64,000 nucleotides of DNA from Legionella beliardensis (GCF_900452395.1 NZ_UGNV01000001.1:769501-833500); one strand, 5' to 3'; positions 28,483 to 37,352 are shown, counted from the first letter of the stretch. Numbers and translations: made by a program. Notes: generated by a model not told the origin, from the letters alone.

Positions 28483-29880
28483 ATGAAATATGCTGTGACC
28501 TTTTGTGCATTAGATCGTGAAACGGGTAGTAATTATTTTTGGCATAGTTGTCTTCTTTTGTCTAAATGGCAGGAGGGTGGCGGCAAAATGGAAGTAGTTG
28601 ATCAATGGGGGTTTTATGGTGTACCTACTACTATGCCGAATTCATTATTAAAAAAAGTAAAAATAAGCCTAGGTTTAGATATCGATTTATACGGTAATCA
28701 TGGGATGTTGCTTCATGAGCCAATGCGCACATTGGATTTAGGTTACGGCTTGCATGGCGCGACATTTGAATTAACCCAAGAGCAATTTAACTTACTACAA
28801 CTACGCTGCCAAACAATGGCTGATGAACAAAATCAAGCCATTGCTGAGGTGATGAGCCAACAGCCTTTATTAGCAAAAGAGAAAGAAAAATCAAGAACTT
28901 ATCCTTACGAAGACTGGTCTGCGCAGATTTATCAATTTGAAAAAGCAAAGGCACAGAAGGCGGGACGTGAGCCAAGATTAAAGCCCTTTGAACTCAATTT
29001 ATCATTTACGTTATGGGGGCCTGCGGTAAAACAGTCTTATACGTGTAAATCGCAAGTTATTTCACTCTTAACCGGTATTCTAACTAATCAGCAGATTAAT
29101 CGTTTAACTGAAAATGGCAAACACCCTACCATCCCGCGCTACAGTGGTCCTTTAGAACCCATTTTTTTACATAGCACAGGGCCGCTACGTCAACATAAAA
29201 AACAGTCTGGTAAAGTAGTCTATTATCGCTCTATGGAAGATGCCGACGTCAAGCTCTATTGGACTCTTCCACCACAGGATATGGATGCTTTATCGCAAGA
29301 AACAAACGAGCAGCTGCAGATATCTGAAGACTATCGCAATGAGGCTAAGTTAGTTATTCGCCAGTTACAGTGTTTAGAATGGTTATTTAGAAATGCTGTA
29401 TTACCTAGTCAATATCAAGCTTATCAGACGAGTTTAATTAAGCAGATAACTGATTATTACGATGTTTTTTCTCAAGTTAGGAAAATTAATTCAGAGCCGG
29501 CCATAGAAAAAAATTGGACAAACTATTTTTATTTTTTAAACTCAATGCCAAGAAACCAGGGAGAACGTTTCCTTTTAAAAAATATTCAGCAGGCTAAATT
29601 ATTTATTAATACGCTTTATATGGCTGCAGTGGATAATTGGAAAATTGACCTTAATTGTCCTATGGAGAATTCTGAATTAATAACCGAACAGCTTTCTGAT
29701 GCTACTGGTGATGTTAGTAGTTATGCTAATCCAATAGAGGCTGTAACAGCTTATTTAAGCACCGAGGATAAGCAAGAGCTTTGCGCGATTATAGGCCGCA
29801 CGTACGCTCATCCAGACACGGAATATGATGAGGATAGTGATACTGACGTAGGCATAGCTGATTCATGCATAGTAAGGTAG
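28483..29880 (+). CDS. Effector-like protein, possible permuted papain-fold N-terminus
   Basis: 465 aa, not recognised. The N-terminal 200 residues show YFWHSCLLLS (H21, C23), GATFELTQEQFNLLQ (93-106) and SYTCKSQVISLLTG (C188). The order His ... FELT-x-EQF ... Cys followed by a leucine-rich helix is like the permuted NlpC/P60-type cysteine hydrolases; this is an inference by eye. The rest is helical, charged and Gln-rich, with an acidic tail (EYDEDSDTD) and no signal peptide or membrane helix. Size, solubility and orphan status fit a type IV secretion effector, but nothing proves it. AAGGAAATAATC precedes the ATG. Confidence 0.55.
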   Translation: MKYAVTFCALDRETGSNYFWHSCLLLSKWQEGGGKMEVVDQWGFYGVPTTMPNSLLKKVKISLGLDIDLYGNHGMLLHEPMRTLDLGYGLHGATFELTQEQFNLLQLRCQTMADEQNQAIAEVMSQQPLLAKEKEKSRTYPYEDWSAQIYQFEKAKAQKAGREPRLKPFELNLSFTLWGPAVKQSYTCKSQVISLLTGILTNQQINRLTENGKHPTIPRYSGPLEPIFLHSTGPLRQHKKQSGKVVYYRSMEDADVKLYWTLPPQDMDALSQETNEQLQISEDYRNEAKLVIRQLQCLEWLFRNAVLPSQYQAYQTSLIKQITDYYDVFSQVRKINSEPAIEKNWTNYFYFLNSMPRNQGERFLLKNIQQAKLFINTLYMAAVDNWKIDLNCPMENSELITEQLSDATGDVSSYANPIEAVTAYLSTEDKQELCAIIGRTYAHPDTEYDEDSDTDVGIADSCIVR

Positions 29881-29904
29881 CGCGCTAGGTAGATGGTAAG
29901 GTAG

Positions 29905-29931
29905 GTTGGGCTAAACGGAGTGCAGCCCAAC
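29905..29931. repeat. Small palindrome GTTGGGCT...AGCCCAAC
   Basis: 8-bp arms around 11 bases, followed by AATAAAAAGCCCTTTTTT. This could serve as the terminator of the preceding gene; it also resembles the widespread REP-like GGTTGGGCT...AGCCCAAC motif. Confidence 0.5.
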
Positions 29932-30059
29932 AATAAAAAGCCCTTTTTTATAGCCCTTATTATGCAGAATTATATTCATAAAGATTATTTTGCGCTCAAA
30001 TTTGATATTTTTAATACATTTTCTTAAACTAAGATCAGATCACCTACTAAAGTATTCCT

Positions 30060-30740
30060 ATGCATATTACTTTAAATCTTACCAAAGAAGGGAAAATTGA
30101 ATTATCTTTGGAGACAGATTGCTATCAGCCTAATCCAAAGTGGGCAATAGATTGGATACAAAAAAATATGGCTTCTATTTATAATGGCTCGGGGCCTGGG
30201 TTTTCCTATATTGAAGGTTCAGTTACGATTGTTAACGGCGAACAGATTAAATCTTTCTTAGATGTCCTAGTTAGTGAAGGACAAAATCACCAAATTTCTA
30301 CACGGGCAATTGATCAATCATTGTACTGCTCCTCATTTGCCATCGCGACAGTGGAACAGGCGAAAAACCTACGTGCTAGTATTCATAATTTTTTAGTAAA
30401 TAAAATTACCGATGATGACTTCCAAAGCTTACAAGAGCAAACAAAAGCATTAAGACCTACAGATTTAAGTGCTAAGGAACAATTTATTAATGCTCATAAT
30501 AAATACTGTAGCCAAAGTATACGTCTTTTTGGACAAGGCTTTAGTAAATCTAGTTATGAAAACTCTAATTTAAAGGAAATCGTTAAGGATGCTATAAATC
30601 AAAAGAGTTCATGCAGGGCTGTTTTCATGGATTTAGGATGGATGAAGCCTGATGGCTCACTAGCTGCAACTGCGCCTCAGGATGTATTAAAAGCTTATCA
30701 GGATAACATACCTGATGTAGAGGAGCCGTTAAGGCCTTGA
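30060..30740 (+). CDS. Soluble orphan protein, unknown
   Basis: 226 aa, not recognised. No signal peptide or membrane helix. An N-terminal alternating strand region (MHITLNLTKEGKIELSLETD) is followed by a mostly helical part. Five scattered cysteines. The start has no clear ribosome binding site. It lies 180 bp after the effector-like gene on the same strand; an effector or accessory function is only a guess. Confidence 0.55.
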   Translation: MHITLNLTKEGKIELSLETDCYQPNPKWAIDWIQKNMASIYNGSGPGFSYIEGSVTIVNGEQIKSFLDVLVSEGQNHQISTRAIDQSLYCSSFAIATVEQAKNLRASIHNFLVNKITDDDFQSLQEQTKALRPTDLSAKEQFINAHNKYCSQSIRLFGQGFSKSSYENSNLKEIVKDAINQKSSCRAVFMDLGWMKPDGSLAATAPQDVLKAYQDNIPDVEEPLRP

Positions 30741-30743
30741 GGC

Positions 30744-30864
30744 ATTGTTGCGTGGATAAGTTAAAACGTAGCTCAGGCGCAGGCCCATAGGGCCGAAACC
30801 TGGGTTTCACTTCGTTTCACCCAGGTTACAAGGTCGTTTTGATCGCTTCTATCCACGCAACAAT
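30744..30864. repeat. AGCCTGGGT-family element enclosed by 15-bp inverted ends
   Basis: ATTGTTGCGTGGATA at 30744-30758 and its exact inverse TATCCACGCAACAAT at 30850-30864 enclose a diverged copy of the ~62-bp AGCCTGGGT element (30768-30829). This MITE-like layout, ~121 bp, recurs at 49972-50096 and, without its right end, at 53155-53243. No target-site duplication is evident by eye. Confidence 0.75.
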
Positions 30865-30898
30865 ACTACGTGGAGATGACAAACAAATTTCACCTTCT

Positions 30899-31480
30899 TC
30901 ATAATGCCTTAAATGATTTAGCAATATCAGCGGTTAGGCGGTTTAAATTAGTATTCATACTTTTAACAAGCGCATCGATGGTGATAGGGGGAGGTGTAGT
31001 TAATTTTAATTGATAATAAACATTATATTTTTTAATTAATTGTTCACCATGAGAAATTAAATATTCTGCCCGTAATACACTATCGCCATTGTAATTAATT
31101 TCAAACTGAAAGATATCTATTTGAATATGATAACTAGGTTTGAATTTAGTATCCCACGGATACCTTTCAATGACGGCATTTGGCAATAATGTTGTTAAGT
31201 TAGCTTCAATAACGCGTCCTATGTTTTTGTCTAACGACTCTGCCCAACGATGGTATTCTTCTAATTTAACTTTATAAGGGGTGTAATGAATCATTAATTG
31301 TGGTTTTTCTGTGTACTCAGGTACCTGAATTTCATCAATACCTATTTGAATAGCATTGCTAGCTATTTTATTAGGTTTAGGCGGTATAGGATTTAAAAGA
31401 TAAAATTCTGATTCCTTTGAGCTGCCACAAGAAATTAAAAATAATCCTAATAAGATAATACTAAATTGTTTAAGGCTCAC
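30899..31480 (-). CDS. MCE-transport auxiliary lipoprotein (PqiC/ABC-aux type)
   Basis: 193 aa. Lipoprotein signal peptide with lipobox LISC (Cys18), then SEFYLLNP as in PqiC-like auxiliary lipoproteins (FYxL near the N-terminus). It would sit in the outer-membrane inner leaflet and help lipid transfer by the MCE system. The start is a GTG that overlaps the stop of the MlaD-like gene (GTGA), so the two are coupled. Confidence 0.75.
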   Translation of the reverse strand: MSLKQFSIILLGLFLISCGSSKESEFYLLNPIPPKPNKIASNAIQIGIDEIQVPEYTEKPQLMIHYTPYKVKLEEYHRWAESLDKNIGRVIEANLTTLLPNAVIERYPWDTKFKPSYHIQIDIFQFEINYNGDSVLRAEYLISHGEQLIKKYNVYYQLKLTTPPPITIDALVKSMNTNLNRLTADIAKSFKAL

Positions 31481-32226
31481 TGTTTACCTCTTAATATTGA
31501 CTCAGGATGGCGTGATAAATAATCGCTTAAGTTTTGAAAGGAATTAGCAGCATCAGCAATTTCTTTCATAGAACGATTAAAATAAGTAATGGCAGGTGGA
31601 AAATAGGCGTCAAAATTGTCTGCTAATTGATTAAAGCTATTAGCCATTTCGCGTGTCGAATTAAGCGTTTCCCGTACTGCTGGCGAGCGTACTAATTTTG
31701 TGATTTCTTCAATCATAATCTGTGCAGCTTTTAAAGCATCATCAATACTGGTAATTTTTTCTTTCGTGTTTCGTGTAGGAAAGATAGGGTAGCCACGAAA
31801 ATATTGTGCTTGATAATTAAGAGGCTTTACTTTTGTCTTAACTAGTTCAATGTCAGATACGCCAGTTAAGAAATTTGGTTTAGAAATATCTGCAACAAAG
31901 CCATTTCTAATTAATAACTCCACTGGATTTTGCGCAAAAGCTAGGCTTTTCTCGACAAAAAACTCAACATAAACCGGAATTTCAACTTTATTTTTTATCT
32001 TATTTTCAGTAATTTCAATCAATGATACTTCACCAATTTTTACTCCGCGATAAGTTACAGGCGCCGTAGTACTTAAACCTTTTAAAGATCCTTTAAAAAA
32101 CATAACAAAGGTTTGAACTTTAGCTTGCGTATATTGTTCGTAAAAAAATAAGCCGCCTAAGAACATTAAAATCAACCCACCAACTACAAATATACCGACT
32201 AATGTATAAAAAGGTTCATGACGCAT
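31477..32226 (-). CDS. MCE-domain protein, MlaD-like
   Basis: 249 aa. One N-terminal helix (about 9-30, TLVGIFVVGGLILMFLGGLFFYEQY), then an MCE domain with FKGSLKGLSTTAPVTYRGVKIGEV (about 44-67), and a C-terminal helical region. MlaD-type proteins form a periplasmic hexameric ring that carries phospholipids between membranes. It lies between the permease gene (25 bp upstream) and the lipoprotein gene (4-bp overlap). AAGGATAAATTA precedes the ATG. Confidence 0.85.
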   Translation of the reverse strand: MRHEPFYTLVGIFVVGGLILMFLGGLFFYEQYTQAKVQTFVMFFKGSLKGLSTTAPVTYRGVKIGEVSLIEITENKIKNKVEIPVYVEFFVEKSLAFAQNPVELLIRNGFVADISKPNFLTGVSDIELVKTKVKPLNYQAQYFRGYPIFPTRNTKEKITSIDDALKAAQIMIEEITKLVRSPAVRETLNSTREMANSFNQLADNFDAYFPPAITYFNRSMKEIADAANSFQNLSDYLSRHPESILRGKQ

Positions 32227-32251
32227 TAATTTATCCTTAAACTAACCTTAT

Positions 32252-33022
32252 TTAATTAAAAATAGAGAGAAATCTTAATAACGCACTAACGACAGCAATC
32301 CACAGGGCACCGCGAGTAAGAATGCGAGATACGGCAGTTCGCAGCGGTATATGGATGATAGCTGCTTGATAATAGTAATAACCGCTTGTCAAACTCACAA
32401 GCGTGCCAAATAATAGTGTTTTAATGGAGCCAATCATTAAATCCGTGATGGTGACGGCATGAGTAATATGATTCATGTATTCATGATGGTTCATATTAAA
32501 ATAGTAATGAAAAGTGTAAAAGAGGCCTAGTAGGGATGTGGTGAGAGTGTATGCATATAAAAGTAAGGCAGTCATATTTGTACCAATAATTATTGGTAAA
32601 ATGTAATTAAGAATAATTTCATTCCGGCCATGACGAAGTTTAGTAATTTTGACGCGTGCAATAATTAAATTTAGTGAGGTTTGTACACATAAAATTAAGC
32701 CAATGAGTAGGGGTAATAAGTCGCGGGCTAACATGGTTTGTGAAATGGGTAGGGCTTTTGAACTTAAGTTAAAATTTTCTAAAAGAAAATAAATATTAAG
32801 CCCTAAGGTACTTGCTAATAAGAGGCTCATTAGCATAAGAGGGATGGCAATTGCTGTCCCTGAATTATAAAGTATTTTTAAAATATTAATCCAAGCAATT
32901 GATGAAGAACCGAATAGTACTGTTCCAGCGCTATGACTAACATGTCCAATAAAAGCAAAAAAGAGAATAAATGAATGAAAAAATCGACTCGTATTTCTTC
33001 CTATTGCGTAAAAAAAATTCAT
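32252..33022 (-). CDS. MlaE-like permease of an MCE transporter
   Basis: 256 aa with 5-6 membrane helices. The central part (MLARDLLPLLIGLILCVQTSLNLI, then IILNYILPIIIGTN) follows the MlaE pattern, but the sequence is divergent: the usual acidic, glycine-rich contact loop (E-I-x-A-L type) is not clear. The partner ATPase gene (MlaF type) is absent from the neighbouring genes. CAGGGATAGTGA precedes the ATG. First gene of the MCE operon. Confidence 0.7.
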   Translation of the reverse strand: MNFFYAIGRNTSRFFHSFILFFAFIGHVSHSAGTVLFGSSSIAWINILKILYNSGTAIAIPLMLMSLLLASTLGLNIYFLLENFNLSSKALPISQTMLARDLLPLLIGLILCVQTSLNLIIARVKITKLRHGRNEIILNYILPIIIGTNMTALLLYAYTLTTSLLGLFYTFHYYFNMNHHEYMNHITHAVTITDLMIGSIKTLLFGTLVSLTSGYYYYQAAIIHIPLRTAVSRILTRGALWIAVVSALLRFLSIFN

Positions 33023-33109
33023 TCACTATCCCTGTATGATTTTTTACTAAATAAATTATGAATGGCTAATTAGAAGAATATCAAAGGTTAGTGAATAGGT
33101 TAATTATTT

Positions 33110-34318
33110 TTAACCTTTAACACATAAAATTTGTTTTAAAGTAAATAGTATTTCAACTAAATCTTCTTGAGATTTCATAACCGCTGCAATATCCTTATAG
33201 GCGGCAGGACTTTCATCCAATATGTGCTTATCTTTACGACATTCAACCCGTTGGGTAGCAGTTTTATGCTCTGATAAACTTATCCTCTTTTTAGCTTGGT
33301 GTCGTGACATGACACGGCCAGCCCCATGACTGCAGCTCGTGAAGCTAGCTTCATTGCCTAAGCCTCGCACAATAAATGATTTAGCGCCCATGCTGCCTGG
33401 AATGATACCTAGTTCATTTTTTTTAGCAGATACAGCGCCTTTACGAGTAATATAAACTTGCTTGCCAAAATGCCTTTCTTCAGAAACATAGTTATGATGA
33501 CAATTCACTACATGTAAATCAGCCTGAATTGGTCTATCTAAAAATTTAGCCACTGTATCTGCTAATAATTGCATCATGATATCTCTGTTACACCTAGCGT
33601 AGGTTTGCGCCCAATTAACGGCCATGAAATAATCATTAAAATGTTTGGTACCCTTAGTAAAATAGGCTAAATTCCTATCAGGAAGCTGACCTAGTTGGTC
33701 TTGCATATCAAGTTTGGCTAACTCAATAAAATAAGTGCCAATGGCATTGCCTATACCTCGTGAACCACTATGCAGCATTAACCACAGCTGTTGATGTTCA
33801 TCTAAACAGAGTTCAATAAAATGGTTACCGCCACCTAGTGTGCCAAGCTGACTGACATGGTTTAAATGAGTTTTGGCCTTTTTAGCAATTATTAGAGGAT
33901 GTTTTTCTATTAACTGCTTATAGCCTTGATTTAATTGCTGCTTCCAAGTAGAAATAGCCAATTTAGGAAGGGTTGCCTCTGTCCACTTATCAAAGCCTAC
34001 GGGTATTGCTTGCTCAATAGCTAGGCGTAGTTTATATAAATTATCCGGCAAATCTTTGGCAAACAAATTAGTTCGCATGGCTATCATCCCACACCCAATG
34101 TCAACACCTACTGCCGCAGGAATAACGGCATTTTTTGTTGGTATAACCGAGCCTACTGTAGCGCCAATGCCTAAATGTACATCAGGCATCACAGCGATAT
34201 GCTTATAAATAATAGGTAGAGAGGCTATATTATTAATTTGTTGTTTAGCATTCTCATCAAAAAGAACATGTCTTGTCCATGCTTTTACTTTTTCCGAGAG
34301 TTGTAAATAGTGAGTCAT
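33110..34318 (-). CDS. rtcB: RNA ligase RtcB
   Basis: 402 aa. Family hallmarks: VGVDIGCGMIAMRTN with the metal-binding Cys, GTLGGGNHFIEL, LHSGSRGIGN, NCHHNYVSEE, PGSMGAKSFIVRG and CSHGAGRVMSR (the His-Gly-Ala-Gly region; the guanylylated histidine lies here). RtcB joins 2',3'-cyclic phosphate or 3'-phosphate to 5'-hydroxyl RNA ends with GTP and Mn2+. No archease, RtcA or RtcR regulator gene is adjacent. The start at 34318 has only a weak ribosome binding site. Confidence 0.93.
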   Translation of the reverse strand: MTHYLQLSEKVKAWTRHVLFDENAKQQINNIASLPIIYKHIAVMPDVHLGIGATVGSVIPTKNAVIPAAVGVDIGCGMIAMRTNLFAKDLPDNLYKLRLAIEQAIPVGFDKWTEATLPKLAISTWKQQLNQGYKQLIEKHPLIIAKKAKTHLNHVSQLGTLGGGNHFIELCLDEHQQLWLMLHSGSRGIGNAIGTYFIELAKLDMQDQLGQLPDRNLAYFTKGTKHFNDYFMAVNWAQTYARCNRDIMMQLLADTVAKFLDRPIQADLHVVNCHHNYVSEERHFGKQVYITRKGAVSAKKNELGIIPGSMGAKSFIVRGLGNEASFTSCSHGAGRVMSRHQAKKRISLSEHKTATQRVECRKDKHILDESPAAYKDIAAVMKSQEDLVEILFTLKQILCVKG

Positions 34319-34413
34319 TATTGCATGCCCGCAGTAAATTTCTTAAAGGTCTAATAAGTAATAATAGCAAAGTATTTTACCATAGACTTCTAGTAGACCT
34401 TAGTTAAGGTGGG

Positions 34414-34860
34414 TTAGCTTAAAATAGGAAAAGACGCATTACGTGGGTTTCTAAAATCTGGAAAAGAAGCATGCATGTGTGCGATTTTCCAAGCATGATC
34501 TTCTTCATCTATGCAGATAGTGATTCTTAAATGTTCTAAGATGTAATGTTGGCCATCAATCCATAATTTTGCTGAACAATTAGCGCTTGCCCAAAATGCA
34601 TGCTCCGTTGTGGGATTAAAATTAATAATATCAATTTCACTTTGCTCAGATTGACTCCAAGCACGAATTAGTTGCGTTTCAAGTGCCTTTAACCCATAGC
34701 GATATTCATCAATACCTGTGCCCCATAAGGTTGCATTTTGGGTAAATAAGCTAAGTAGATAAGGTAAATCACGGTTTTTATAACCAGCACAGAAGTTTTT
34801 AAACAGTTTCTCACTGGTGGTAGTCGCGTTTGCTTGATAAGGAAATTCTTGTTTATACAT
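34414..34860 (-). CDS. NTF2-like/SnoaL-type protein
   Basis: 148 aa. Length and pattern match the SnoaL/SgcJ NTF2-like fold: FKNFCAGYKNRDLPYLLSLF, NATLWGTG, GLKALETQLIRAW and a C-terminal WKIAHMHASFPDFR strand. Many of these proteins have no known enzymatic activity; some are isomerases or polyketide cyclases. Cytoplasmic. Stands alone between RtcB and the small repeat-protein genes. Confidence 0.65.
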   Translation of the reverse strand: MYKQEFPYQANATTTSEKLFKNFCAGYKNRDLPYLLSLFTQNATLWGTGIDEYRYGLKALETQLIRAWSQSEQSEIDIINFNPTTEHAFWASANCSAKLWIDGQHYILEHLRITICIDEEDHAWKIAHMHASFPDFRNPRNASFPILS

Positions 34861-34914
34861 TTTTTTTCTCTATATGAGTTTCCATTCAGTTAAGAATGGA
34901 AACTCATCTTATAA

Positions 34915-35100
34915 TTAACCTTTGTGGCCACCTTTGCCTTGTTGGCCTTGACCATGTTGAAATTGGCCTTGTTGACCTTGTTTTTGCTGACCTTGTTGGC
35001 CATGTTTTTGTTGGCCTTGGTTTTGTTGGCCTTGTTGACCTTGGTTTTGTCTTTGACCTTGTTGGTTTTGACCTTGTTGACCTTGATTTCTATTGTCCAT
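34915..35100 (-). CDS. Gln/Gly-rich low-complexity small protein
   Basis: 61 aa made almost only of Gln, Gly, Asn and His, with GQQ and GQQGQ units repeated about 15 times and a basic end (KGGHKG). A clear ribosome binding site (CTAGGAGATATATT) supports it as a real gene rather than a repeat artefact. The repeat is also visible in the DNA as TTGTTGGCCTTG-like units. It lacks a signal peptide or helix. Such hydrophilic disordered proteins can act in desiccation or stress protection or in condensates; this is inference only. Confidence 0.7.
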   Translation of the reverse strand: MDNRNQGQQGQNQQGQRQNQGQQGQQNQGQQKHGQQGQQKQGQQGQFQHGQGQQGKGGHKG

Positions 35101-35167
35101 AATATATCTCCTAGGTTAGTTATAAAAGTATAAAAAGACAGTTTTAAGTTAGGCTAGTTAATTATTC

Positions 35168-35308
35168 TTATCTTGATTTGGCCTGTTTAGATTCGCCTCT
35201 TGCTTTTTCGGCTTTAGAATGCATACCTTTAGCGGCTTTTTGAGGATGGGCATTGTTTTCTTTGCGGGTTTTAGCTGCTTTTTTTGCGCCTGCAGATGTA
35301 CCTGGCAT
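35168..35308 (-). CDS. Small basic Lys/Ala-rich protein
   Basis: 46 aa: MPGTSAGAKKAAKTRKENN, then a Lys/Ala/His-rich tail ending KQAKSR. Strongly basic and probably disordered. A very good ribosome binding site (AAAGGAGAATTAT) before the ATG supports it. It is 67 bp upstream of the Gln-rich gene on the same strand. It looks like the small KGG-type stress proteins or a nucleoid-associated peptide, but I cannot assign a family. Confidence 0.65.
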   Translation of the reverse strand: MPGTSAGAKKAAKTRKENNAHPQKAAKGMHSKAEKARGESKQAKSR

Positions 35309-35623
35309 ATAATTCTCCTTTGTTTAATTAAAGTTCTTATACAACCAATATTCCGCGTGCTTCTAAAAATAGCTCAACAAAATTTAGTAAGAAATGACAA
35401 CAGCTAAAGGCATTTTGTTAAGCTTAAGTTATATTCATAACTTGTTAATGTATGGTAAGCTCACATTTAAATTCTGTCAAATTAGTCAATAGCCCGATAC
35501 TTAATTTACAGAAGTTTTTAGTTAATAAGTCCTTGTTTGTACGTAATCATTTCTCATAAAAAAAATTTTAATTTTTTTAAATTTCCTACTTTTTTATTAA
35601 ATTAGAAATAAATTACGCTAAAT
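35309..35623. other. AT-rich intergenic region
   Basis: The left part carries a leftward -10-like TATAAG on the minus strand near 35336-35343, before the small basic gene. The rest is AT-rich with no gene or repeat that I can see. Confidence 0.4.
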
Positions 35624-36145
35624 TTAGCGATGCTTATCTCTATGATTAGGGTGGCTAACTAAGCGATTAGTAAAAGTAATTGCTAACGCTGAAACAACCA
35701 AGGTTAAATGAATAATGACTTGCCACATTACAGCATTATTACTTTGTTTGGTTGGATCGATAAAGGTGCGCAGTAAATGAATAGAAGAAATACCAATCAA
35801 TGCCACAGCTAATTTAACTTTCATAGCGCCTGCATCAAGGTGATCGAGCCACTCAGGTTGATCAGGATGAGATTGTAAATTTAAATCAGCAATAAACGTA
35901 TCATAACCGCCCATAATAACCATGATTAATAAATTGGCAAGCATGACGACATCGATCAAATCTAATACGCCAAGCATAATTTGCGTATCATTAAAGCCAC
36001 GAATATTTATAATTAAATGAAACAACTCATTAATAAATCGATAAGCATACGCCCCTAAAATAAAGATAAGCCCAACATACAATGGTGCTTGTAGCCAACG
36101 ACTAAAAAAGATAATTCTACTAAGTGCGATTTTTACGATATTCAT
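35624..36145 (-). CDS. YqhA/UPF0114-like inner-membrane protein
   Basis: 173 aa with four hydrophobic helices. The segment LDLIDVVMLANLLIMVIMGGYDTFI and the later WLDHLDAGAMKVKLAVALIGISSIHLLR are typical of the YqhA family (UPF0114). Function unknown. Single gene on the minus strand. Confidence 0.85.
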   Translation of the reverse strand: MNIVKIALSRIIFFSRWLQAPLYVGLIFILGAYAYRFINELFHLIINIRGFNDTQIMLGVLDLIDVVMLANLLIMVIMGGYDTFIADLNLQSHPDQPEWLDHLDAGAMKVKLAVALIGISSIHLLRTFIDPTKQSNNAVMWQVIIHLTLVVSALAITFTNRLVSHPNHRDKHR

Positions 36146-36337
36146 TTAAAGCTAAACCTGTGCGGGTCAAAATGGGTATCTTATGTTAGTTAATTAATTG
36201 AAGCAAACAGATTAATAACAGAGTACACTGTTTTTATTATTTGCGGTTCGTTTAATAAATTTGCCCTTGTCGCTAAAGCGCTGGTGAGCGTAATAGAGGG
36301 CTAGCTACTCAATAATCATTTGTCTTAGTATTAAAAT

Positions 36338-37336
36338 TTATTTATGAACCTGCCAAAGTGAATCAACAAAATATTTTTTTGAGTCAAAAAAATTCTTGAT
36401 GATAGAAAAACCATTCTCCTGCGCAAAGTCAGAAATTTGAGACAGTAAGTATTTGTATGAAAATTCTAAATGTATCGGTTCAAATTCATTAAAATGAAAT
36501 GCGCGGTCTAGGTCTTTAATAAAGATTGTTTGTTCTTGTGAACTTATAAGATAACTTTCCATAGCGCCTGAATAAACATTATACGGGGCATAATGATAAA
36601 ATAATTCTGGTTTAAAATTAGCACCTAGTTCTCTATTTAAACGATGTAATAAATTATAATTAAATTTTCGGGTAATCCCATCGCTGTCATTGTAGGCTCG
36701 TAATAAGATATCGATATCTTTACGTAAATCAAAGCCAATTAAAAAATAATCCCCATCGTTTAAATCTTGCCAAATTTCACGTAAAAAGGATTGGGTGTTC
36801 TCAGGACTAAAATTACCAATGCTTGATCCTAAAAATAATAATAAATTTTTACGCACAGACTGGGTGTTTAACCATCTTAGCCCCTTAAAATAATCTGAAT
36901 TTAAGGCAATTAATTTTAAGTTAGGGAGATCGTGATTAAATTTTTTTACAATTTGATTGAGATATTTACGAGAAATATCAATTGTAAAATAAGTGAATTC
37001 GAGAGAATCTTGCAAAAATTGCTCAATAAGTATGCGGCTCTTAATTCCTTCTCCTGGGCCTAGTTCTATAAGATTGAAGCCTTGCTGGCCAAGTAGTTGT
37101 GACAATTCACCTTTATAGTTTCTTAAAATTTCTAATTCGCAGTTTGTTAAATAATAATCAGGATGGCGAGTTATCAGATTAAATAATTCACTGCCTTTCT
37201 CATCATAAAAATACTTAGATGAAATAAACTTATTGCTACTTGTTAAACCCGTTAATATGTCTGCTAAAAAAGTATTTCTACTGTCTTCAAGTGACGGTGG
37301 ATAATCTAAGGTAGTTATTTTTAAATTTTCATTCAT
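36338..37336 (-). CDS. egtD: L-histidine N-alpha-methyltransferase EgtD
   Basis: 332 aa, close to the usual EgtD length. SAM-binding IELGPGEG (90-97), KYFYDEKGSELF (41-52) and a DxR/Y-rich C-terminal region. EgtD trimethylates histidine to hercynine, the first step of ergothioneine synthesis. It lies 16 bp downstream of egtB; AAGGAGCATTCC precedes the ATG. No egtA, egtC or egtE is next to it. Confidence 0.92.
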   Translation of the reverse strand: MNENLKITTLDYPPSLEDSRNTFLADILTGLTSSNKFISSKYFYDEKGSELFNLITRHPDYYLTNCELEILRNYKGELSQLLGQQGFNLIELGPGEGIKSRILIEQFLQDSLEFTYFTIDISRKYLNQIVKKFNHDLPNLKLIALNSDYFKGLRWLNTQSVRKNLLLFLGSSIGNFSPENTQSFLREIWQDLNDGDYFLIGFDLRKDIDILLRAYNDSDGITRKFNYNLLHRLNRELGANFKPELFYHYAPYNVYSGAMESYLISSQEQTIFIKDLDRAFHFNEFEPIHLEFSYKYLLSQISDFAQENGFSIIKNFFDSKKYFVDSLWQVHK

Positions 37337-37352
37337 GGAATGCTCCTTTTCC

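Noticed and set aside
34896-35133. Plus-strand frames (Leu/Val-rich) opposite the Gln-rich gene
   Set aside because: Hydrophobic images of the CAA/GGT repeat; the minus strand has the ribosome binding site.
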